NCBI GenBank assembly: GCA_023667165.1
Contig: JAMPAO010000090.1
Coordinates: 1 to 10,413 of the forward strand
Direction of reading: 5' to 3'
Length of the DNA stretch: 10,413 nucleotides
Source: Ruminococcus sp.
Lineage (GTDB): Bacteria > Bacillota > Clostridia > Oscillospirales > Ruminococcaceae
Shown: positions 5,806 to 10,413 of the stretch, in pieces
Position numbering within the stretch: the first letter of the stretch is position 1
How the letters are laid out: every line of letters begins with the position of its first letter
Translations under genes and position numbers: made by a program
The notes under the pieces: model-generated
Database searches by the model: none
The model's input: the letters and a program-made list of their open reading frames with translations, nothing else
What the model was told of the DNA's origin: nothing

Positions 5806-6129
5806 ATGAGCGTACTTAACGATCTTTACAATGTGGTGTCAGACCGCAGGATCAATCCGCAGGAGGGTTCTTACACCTGCTACCTTTTTGAAAAGGGACT
5901 GGATAAGATCTGCAAAAAATGCGGCGAGGAATGCACCGAGATGGTCATTGCCGCAAAAAATGCTGACAATAACGAGCTGAAAAACGAGATAGCCGATCTT
6001 TTCTATCACGTTGCCGTTCTCTGCGTGCAGCAGGGACTTGACATCGCCGATGTTGAGGAGGTTTTGCGGGAGAGAAGCAAAAAAATCGGAAACCTGAAAA
6101 AAATTCACGTTTCCGATCATAATACCTGA
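5806..6129 (+). CDS. hisE: Phosphoribosyl-ATP pyrophosphatase
   Basis: HisE removes pyrophosphate from phosphoribosyl-ATP, the second step of histidine synthesis, making the substrate for HisI. The 107-residue protein is a typical stand-alone HisE of the all-helical MazG-like fold: SYTCYLFEKGLDKICKKCGEE (22-42), then E45, and EIADLFYHVAVL (61-72). The acidic residues E41, E42, E45, E61 and D64 would bind magnesium. The ATG at 5806 has AAGGAA nine bases upstream and follows the hisI stop by one base. An earlier ATG at 5785 lies inside hisI and would consume the ribosome binding site. In many bacteria hisI and hisE are fused; here they are separate adjacent genes. No other his gene lies in the window. 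Confidence 0.92.
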   Translation: MSVLNDLYNVVSDRRINPQEGSYTCYLFEKGLDKICKKCGEECTEMVIAAKNADNNELKNEIADLFYHVAVLCVQQGLDIADVEEVLRERSKKIGNLKKIHVSDHNT

Positions 6130-6918
6130 TCATTTTCGCCCTATAATAAGTTCGTACATTACGCCGAACCATTCCCTTATCCAGTAGGACGGCAGCAGAA
6201 AAGGGGAGGTGGAGGAGCTTTTTGAGTAAACCTCCATTCCCTGCTTTTTTGCTGTCATTTTTGCCCTTAGCTGATGAAATTCACTGGTAATAAGCACTCC
6301 TTTTCGGGGCAGACCGAGCGAGTCCGTTATCTCAAGGCTGTTCCGTATGTTTTCAAATGTGTTGCGGGATCTGTCCTCGGTAATTATTCTTTCGGGGTCT
6401 ATCCCCATGTCCGTCAGCGCGTCCTTTATGCACTGCGCTTCGGATATTGGCTCGTCGCTGCCCTGTCCTCCCGAGGCTATGCATATGGCGTTGGGATTTT
6501 CCGTAAGGTATTCATAAGCCGCATTGATACGGTTGTTTAGCATAAGAGAGGGTCCGCTTTCCTTGACGCGGCAGCCCAGTACTATGGCGGGTACAGGCTC
6601 GTCCGGAGGAACGTTTGCGGCTGCAGCCATAAACACCGATATGACAGCGGCGCATATGACGCATATAGCTGCTAATGCCGCCGCAGATATAATTATCAGC
6701 CGTCCCGCAGGCAGGGCGGCAGCTCTTGCCACAGCCTCGCGCTTTAGACACAGCAGGAAAATAACGGCGCACATTGTCATTCCCGCCCCGTTGCCGGCGT
6801 TGAATTTGGTAAATATACCGGAAGCGGCAAAGAGCAGGAAAAACAGTACCGACAATATTTCCGCCCCTGTAAAAAGAACCGTCTGCAAGGCTGCCTTGTC
6901 GGGATAGAAGTTCATCAT
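6130..6918 (-). CDS. YdcF/SanA-like membrane protein (DUF218)
   Basis: A 262-residue protein with an N-terminal membrane part: hydrophobic segments at about 11-36, 44-58 and 72-101. A DUF218 domain follows: AIVLGCRV (111-118), LNNRINAAYEYL (127-138), IASGGQGSDEPISEAQCIKDAL (147-168), DRSRNTFENIRNS (182-194) and LITSEFHQLRAKMTAKKQG (209-227). DUF218 proteins such as SanA and ElyC of enteric bacteria are linked to cell envelope integrity. The reaction is not known, though a metal or phosphate role is often proposed. The domain probably faces outside the membrane. The start at 6918 overlaps the stop of the TSCPD gene (ATGATGA arrangement; a second ATG follows at 6915), giving translational coupling. 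An in-frame ATG at 6957 lies deep in that gene and is less likely. Its stop codon abuts the hisE stop with no base between. Confidence 0.88.
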   Translation of the reverse strand: MMNFYPDKAALQTVLFTGAEILSVLFFLLFAASGIFTKFNAGNGAGMTMCAVIFLLCLKREAVARAAALPAGRLIIISAAALAAICVICAAVISVFMAAAANVPPDEPVPAIVLGCRVKESGPSLMLNNRINAAYEYLTENPNAICIASGGQGSDEPISEAQCIKDALTDMGIDPERIITEDRSRNTFENIRNSLEITDSLGLPRKGVLITSEFHQLRAKMTAKKQGMEVYSKSSSTSPFLLPSYWIREWFGVMYELIIGRK

Positions 6919-7157
6919 AATGCCTGTTTGAGCGCTTGCGCCAATTGATCCGGGCATGACGTGCCTCTGCCTTTGCAGTCAACGTTTTCAAGACGGGAGA
7001 TGACATCCTCGGCTTTCATTCCCTTGACAAGGCGGCATATGCCTTGGGTATTGCCGTTGCAGCCGCCGATTATCTCAGCGTTTTTGATAACGCCGTTTTC
7101 TACCTCTATAATGAATTTTTTGGAGCAAACTCCCTTTGGTGTGTATTCGATGGTCAT
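6915..7157 (-). CDS. TSCPD-domain protein (TIGR03905 type)
   Basis: An 80-residue protein ending in RGTSCPDQLAQAL (residues 64-76), which contains the TSCPD motif that names the domain. Other marks of the TIGR03905 family are the start TPKGVCSKKF (6-15) and GGCNGNTQGI (31-40). The cysteines C11, C33, C41, C61 and C68 suggest metal or redox chemistry. The same domain occurs at the C-terminus of some B12-dependent ribonucleotide reductases and NrdJ-like proteins, but the stand-alone form has no known function. AAAGGAAGT (7165-7173) lies eight bases before the ATG. It sits 21 bp after the PHP gene and overlaps the YdcF-like gene. Confidence 0.92.
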   Translation of the reverse strand: MTIEYTPKGVCSKKFIIEVENGVIKNAEIIGGCNGNTQGICRLVKGMKAEDVISRLENVDCKGRGTSCPDQLAQALKQAL

Positions 7158-7178
7158 TGCGATTACTTCCTTTCAAAT

Positions 7179-8012
7179 TTATTTTTTGCTGCACAGCTTT
7201 AAAAGCCGGTCGATATTTTCCTTGTCGGTGGTGTATTTGCCTATGCTGGTGGGTTTGGCGTTGTAAAGTCCGTGGAAATCCGATCCGCCCGTTACGATAA
7301 GATCGTATTTTTTGGCAGTTTCCAACAGCATTTCCTGCTGTTTTTTCCCTGCGGAGAAGTGATAGACCTCCACGCCGTCTATTTTTCCGTTCTTTCCGAG
7401 ATCTTCCAGCAGATCAACGGAATCATATACCAGAGGGTGAGCAAGCACTGCCGCGCCTTTTGCGGAGTGGATAAGCTCCAGTATATAATTTACGTCGGGA
7501 TATTCCCTTTCCACTATACAGCTTCCCGTTTCCTCGTTAAACAGCCTGTCGTTGAGCTTGCCGTAAAAATGAGTGGAATAGCCGTATTCAATGAGAGCGT
7601 GAAGAATGTGCTGCTTGTATACAGCCTTTGAGCCGCTGACGTGTTTCATAATATCCTCGGCGGTAATGGGGAAGAGCTTCAAAACGTTTTCCACAGTTTC
7701 CTTCGCACACTGCTGACGTATCTCGCTGCATCTGCGGCATATTCCTTCAAGCCTGTCCGGCTTTTGAGGCGCGTAGCAGAGGATATGCACCTTTCGGTTG
7801 CGTTCTTTATCCCATGCGGTGAGTTCAACTCCCGATATCGTCTGGATACCATACCGTTCGCCCAATACCCTTGCACGGGAAACAGACGACATGGTATCGT
7901 GGTCGGTGATGGAGATAAAGTCCAGACCGATCCTTTTGGCCTGCGCAATGATCTCTTCCATACCAAGAGAACCGTCGGACAGGGTAGTATGTACATGAAG
8001 ATCGCCTTTCAT
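7179..8012 (-). CDS. PHP-domain phosphoesterase
   Basis: A 277-residue soluble protein with all four PHP metal-binding motifs: DLHVHTTLSDG (4-14), ITDHD (35-39), GVEL (61-64) with VHIL (75-78), AVLAHPL (188-194), and GGSDFHG (242-248). Metal ligands would be H6, H8, D13, H38, E63, H76, H192, D245 and H247. PHP proteins of this size without a polymerase, such as TrpH/YciV, remove phosphate from nucleoside 3',5'-bisphosphates or shorten short RNAs from the 5' end. That is the most likely activity by family knowledge; the substrate is inference. The ATG at 8012 is preceded by GGAAAGGA about 12 bases upstream. It is the first gene of a three-gene minus-strand operon and is divergent from the glycoside hydrolase gene. 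Confidence 0.92.
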   Translation of the reverse strand: MKGDLHVHTTLSDGSLGMEEIIAQAKRIGLDFISITDHDTMSSVSRARVLGERYGIQTISGVELTAWDKERNRKVHILCYAPQKPDRLEGICRRCSEIRQQCAKETVENVLKLFPITAEDIMKHVSGSKAVYKQHILHALIEYGYSTHFYGKLNDRLFNEETGSCIVEREYPDVNYILELIHSAKGAAVLAHPLVYDSVDLLEDLGKNGKIDGVEVYHFSAGKKQQEMLLETAKKYDLIVTGGSDFHGLYNAKPTSIGKYTTDKENIDRLLKLCSKK

Positions 8013-8071
8013 AAATATGGTTCATCCTTTCCGTATACATAGCTTTGTGTTACCCCTGTATATACTTTTTT

Positions 8072-8101
8072 ATTATAACATATTTAACGGGTGAAGTGCA
8101 A
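8072..8101 (-). promoter_or_regulatory. Promoter of the PHP-TSCPD-YdcF operon
   Basis: On the minus strand TTGCAC (8101-8096), an 18-bp spacer and TATAAT (8077-8072) form a good vegetative promoter. TG one base before the -10 makes it an extended -10 (TGTTATAAT). Transcription would begin near 8065, about 50 bp before the ATG. Confidence 0.8.
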
Positions 8102-8130
8102 GGGTTTTTTTATTTTTTATGTTGTTTTTC

Positions 8131-8159
8131 TTGACTTTGAACTGTAAATGTGTTATAAT
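8131..8159 (+). promoter_or_regulatory. Promoter of the glycoside hydrolase gene
   Basis: TTGACT (8131-8136), exactly 17 bp, then TATAAT (8154-8159), with TG at 8151-8152 giving an extended -10. This is near-consensus. Transcription would begin near 8166, leaving about 30 bases before the ATG. The -10 is the left arm of a perfect palindrome, listed separately. Confidence 0.9.
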
Positions 8160-8172
8160 TTTCAAAATTATA
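8154..8172. promoter_or_regulatory. Candidate operator: 19-bp perfect palindrome over the -10
   Basis: TATAATTTT, a central C, then AAAATTATA: two exact 9-bp reverse-complement arms. It covers the -10 hexamer and the likely transcription start of the glycoside hydrolase gene, the classic position for a repressor site. The regulator is not in the window and the family cannot be told from the sequence. Confidence 0.6.
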
Positions 8173-8195
8173 TGCTTCCGAAAGGGGAAAGATCT

Positions 8196-10413
8196 ATGAG
8201 TACATGGCAGCTTTTTTGCGATAAATGGGAATTTTCCAAAAATCCCATCGGTACCGGTTATTCGGACGGACTTGATTGGCATGAGGTTGAGATACCTCAT
8301 GATTACCTTATTTATGATACGCATAATCTTTATGAAACGTCAACAGGCTGGTACAGGAGAAGATACAATTGCGTCAAGGATGAGAATATCCGCACTTCTC
8401 TGAGGTTTGAGGGCGTTTACATGGACAGCAGGGTATATGTAAACGGCGTGCAGGCGGGAGAATGGAAATACGGCTACTCCACCTTTGAATTTGATATTAC
8501 GGAGCTTTTGAGGGACGGGGATAATCTTATAACGGTAAGAGTGGATTACCGTGAGCCTAATTCAAGGTGGTACTCCGGCGCGGGTATTTACCGAAGAGTA
8601 TGGCTTAAAGAATACGGAAATATACATATTACAAATGACGGAGTTTACATAAGCGGAGATATTTCGGGCAATGTGACCGTTTCGGCAGAGGTCGAGCGTC
8701 CCGAGGGAACGGGCGTAGGCAGTCTTGCGGTAAGGCATATCATATATGACGGAGAGAAGGAGATAACAAGAAGCGAATATCCTTGCTGCGCATACGATAA
8801 AAGCCGTATCACCGAAACGGTACGCAAGGACGGCTGTGCATATTCGGTAAATACAGTCACTCTTAAAATACCCGAGCCTGTTTTGTGGGATATCGACGAT
8901 CCTCATATGTACGACTGCGTTACGGAGATATTGCAGCAGGGTAATGTTATCGACAGGGAAAAAAGCAAATTCGGTCTGCGTAAGGCGGAGTTTACAACGG
9001 ACAAGGGTTTTTTCCTCAACGGCAGACATCTGAAGCTTCACGGCTGCTGCGAGCATCACGATCTGGGCTGCCTGGGATCGGCTGTGAATCCCGCCGCCAT
9101 AAGGCGCAAGCTCGAAAAACTGCGTGTAATGGGCGTAAATGCTGTGCGTACAAGCCATAATATGCCTGCGGTTGAGTTTATGGAGTTGGCGGACGAAATG
9201 GGTTTTCTGATCCTTTCCGAGGGTTTCGATATGTGGGAAAGACATAAAACCGACAACGATTATGCGGGATTTTTTCCGGAATATATCAAAAAGGATGCTG
9301 CTTCATGGATAAGACGGGACAGAAACCATCCGTCGGTGATTGCGTGGAGCATAGGAAACGAGATATATGATACTCATGCGGACGACAGGGGACAGGAAGT
9401 GACCTCTATGCTCATGGGACTGGTAAAAGAGCATGATCCGAGAGGAAACGGATACGTTACCATAGGCTCCAACTATATGCAGTGGGAGAATGCGCAGAAA
9501 TGCGCGGATATACTGAAGCTTGCGGGATATAATTACGCGGAACGCCTGTACGCGGAGCATCACGAAAAGCATCCCGACTGGATGATATACGGCAGCGAAA
9601 CGTCTTCTGTTCTGCAAAGCAGAGGTATCTATCATTTCCCGCTTTCTCAGGCTGTGCTGGCGGACGACGACGAACAGTGTTCTTCTCTCGGAAACAGCGT
9701 TACCTCATGGTCTGCAAAAAGCACGGAGGCGTGCATTATTCCCGACAGAGATGCTGAATTTTGCGCAGGTCAGTTTATATGGACAGGCTTTGATTACATA
9801 GGCGAGCCTACGCCATATGCCACCAAAAACAGCTATTTCGGTCAGATAGATACGGCGGGTTTTCCGAAAGACAGCGCGTATATTTTCCGTGCGGAGTGGA
9901 CGGATCATAAAAAATCGCCTTTTGTGCATATTTTTCCCTACTGGGATTTTTCCAATGGGCAGCTTATTGACGTCCGAGTTGCATCAAACGCTCCCAAGGT
10001 GGCTTTATTCTTCAACGGAGTAAAGGCGGCGGAGATGGATATTGACCATGCTCACGGTAAAAAGCTGACGCTTGATACGGTAATACCATATTCCAAGGGG
10101 GAGCTTACGGCTGTTGCCTATGACGAAAACGGAAACGAAACAGCACGTGACGTACAGCGTTCTTTCGGAGATACCTCCCGCATACGTCTGACGCCCGATA
10201 AAACAACTCTCAAGGCGGACGGAAGAGATCTTATATTCATTGATATTTCCGCATATGACAGCGAGGATAATTTTGTTGCCAACGCCAACAACCGCGTATT
10301 CGTTTCCGTTTCGGGAGCGGGCAGGCTCATAGGTCTTGACAACGGAGATTCCACCGATTATGACGGCTATAAAAGCGTTTCCAGGCGTCTTTTTTCGGGA
10401 AAACTGCTTGCGG
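8196..10413 (+). CDS. Glycoside hydrolase family 2 enzyme, beta-galactosidase-like (3'-truncated by window edge)
   Basis: The frame is open from the ATG at 8196 to the window end, showing 739 residues. AAAGGGGAAA lies at 8181-8190. Domain order is that of GH2. First is a jelly-roll sugar-binding domain (about 1-155; STGWYRRRY, GVYMDSRVYVNG, YGYSTFEFDIT, SRWYSGAGIYRRVW). An immunoglobulin-like domain follows (about 160-265), then the TIM barrel from about 268 (FFLNGRHLKLHGCCEHHDLG, GVNAVRTSHN). IAWSIGNE gives the acid/base E389, and YGSET gives the nucleophile E468. After about 570, HIFPYWDFSNGQLIDVRVASNAPKVALFFNG matches the DUF4982 beta domain of bacterial GH2 beta-galactosidases, and another Ig-like domain begins near 665 (LTPDKTTLKADGRD). 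No signal peptide is seen, so it probably acts in the cytoplasm on imported oligosaccharides. Galactoside specificity is inferred from the architecture; glucuronide, mannoside or arabinopyranoside are possible. Confidence 0.93.
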   Translation, partial: MSTWQLFCDKWEFSKNPIGTGYSDGLDWHEVEIPHDYLIYDTHNLYETSTGWYRRRYNCVKDENIRTSLRFEGVYMDSRVYVNGVQAGEWKYGYSTFEFDITELLRDGDNLITVRVDYREPNSRWYSGAGIYRRVWLKEYGNIHITNDGVYISGDISGNVTVSAEVERPEGTGVGSLAVRHIIYDGEKEITRSEYPCCAYDKSRITETVRKDGCAYSVNTVTLKIPEPVLWDIDDPHMYDCVTEILQQGNVIDREKSKFGLRKAEFTTDKGFFLNGRHLKLHGCCEHHDLGCLGSAVNPAAIRRKLEKLRVMGVNAVRTSHNMPAVEFMELADEMGFLILSEGFDMWERHKTDNDYAGFFPEYIKKDAASWIRRDRNHPSVIAWSIGNEIYDTHADDRGQEVTSMLMGLVKEHDPRGNGYVTIGSNYMQWENAQKCADILKLAGYNYAERLYAEHHEKHPDWMIYGSETSSVLQSRGIYHFPLSQAVLADDDEQCSSLGNSVTSWSAKSTEACIIPDRDAEFCAGQFIWTGFDYIGEPTPYATKNSYFGQIDTAGFPKDSAYIFRAEWTDHKKSPFVHIFPYWDFSNGQLIDVRVASNAPKVALFFNGVKAAEMDIDHAHGKKLTLDTVIPYSKGELTAVAYDENGNETARDVQRSFGDTSRIRLTPDKTTLKADGRDLIFIDISAYDSEDNFVANANNRVFVSVSGAGRLIGLDNGDSTDYDGYKSVSRRLFSGKLLA

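Noticed and set aside
8033..8065. GTATAC and GTATATAC short palindromes near the PHP transcription start
   Set aside because: They are too short and AT-rich to stand above chance; kept out of the operator calls.
8562..9245. Minus-strand ORF of 227 codons
   Set aside because: It is antisense to the GH2 gene, whose domains and catalytic residues are clear.
1..10413. CRISPR array, tRNA, rRNA or insertion sequence
   Set aside because: I saw no regularly spaced repeats, no cloverleaf with a CCA-type end and no transposase or integrase motifs on either strand.

Overview
The window looks like chromosomal DNA of a Gram-positive Bacillota, most likely a clostridial gut bacterium of the Ruminococcus/Oscillospirales type. 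This is inferred from strong AGGAGG-type ribosome binding sites, a SpoIIID-like sporulation regulator fragment, a TIGR03905-type TSCPD protein and a glycoside hydrolase family 2 enzyme. No marker in the window fixes the species.

Left part (1 to about 2870), visibly AT-rich. A plus-strand gene, cut by the left edge, encodes the C-terminal half of a Ski2-like superfamily 2 helicase plus a long helical tail of unknown function. It converges on a two-gene minus-strand operon: a DUF3990 protein with ADP-ribosyltransferase-like motifs, and a 14-bp-overlapping partner of unknown function. The operon has a near-consensus extended -10 promoter with an A-tract upstream. This stretch reads as accessory DNA of the defence or toxin-antitoxin type.

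Junction (about 2870 to 3480). A 47-codon ORF with a very good ribosome binding site encodes only the first half of SpoIIID, then stops. Next to it are a 9-bp hairpin and a 400-bp gene-free stretch containing a two-part imperfect inverted repeat. The accessory DNA may have entered here.

Plus-strand cluster (3482 to 6129), higher GC. It holds a 326-residue protein made of two related halves, a GNAT acetyltransferase, a nucleotidyltransferase-like protein, then hisI and hisE (steps 3 and 2 of histidine synthesis). The genes are 1 to 7 bp apart or overlap, so they are probably cotranscribed from an extended -10 promoter at about 3393. HisI has lost the acidic residues of its usual DCDxD metal motif.

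Minus-strand cluster (8012 down to 6130). It holds a PHP-domain phosphoesterase, a TSCPD protein and a YdcF/SanA-like membrane protein whose start overlaps the TSCPD stop. Its last stop codon directly abuts the hisE stop, with no intergenic base.

Right end (8131 to 10413). A divergently transcribed family 2 glycoside hydrolase runs off the window. Its consensus promoter carries a perfect 19-bp palindrome over the -10 box, a likely repressor operator.
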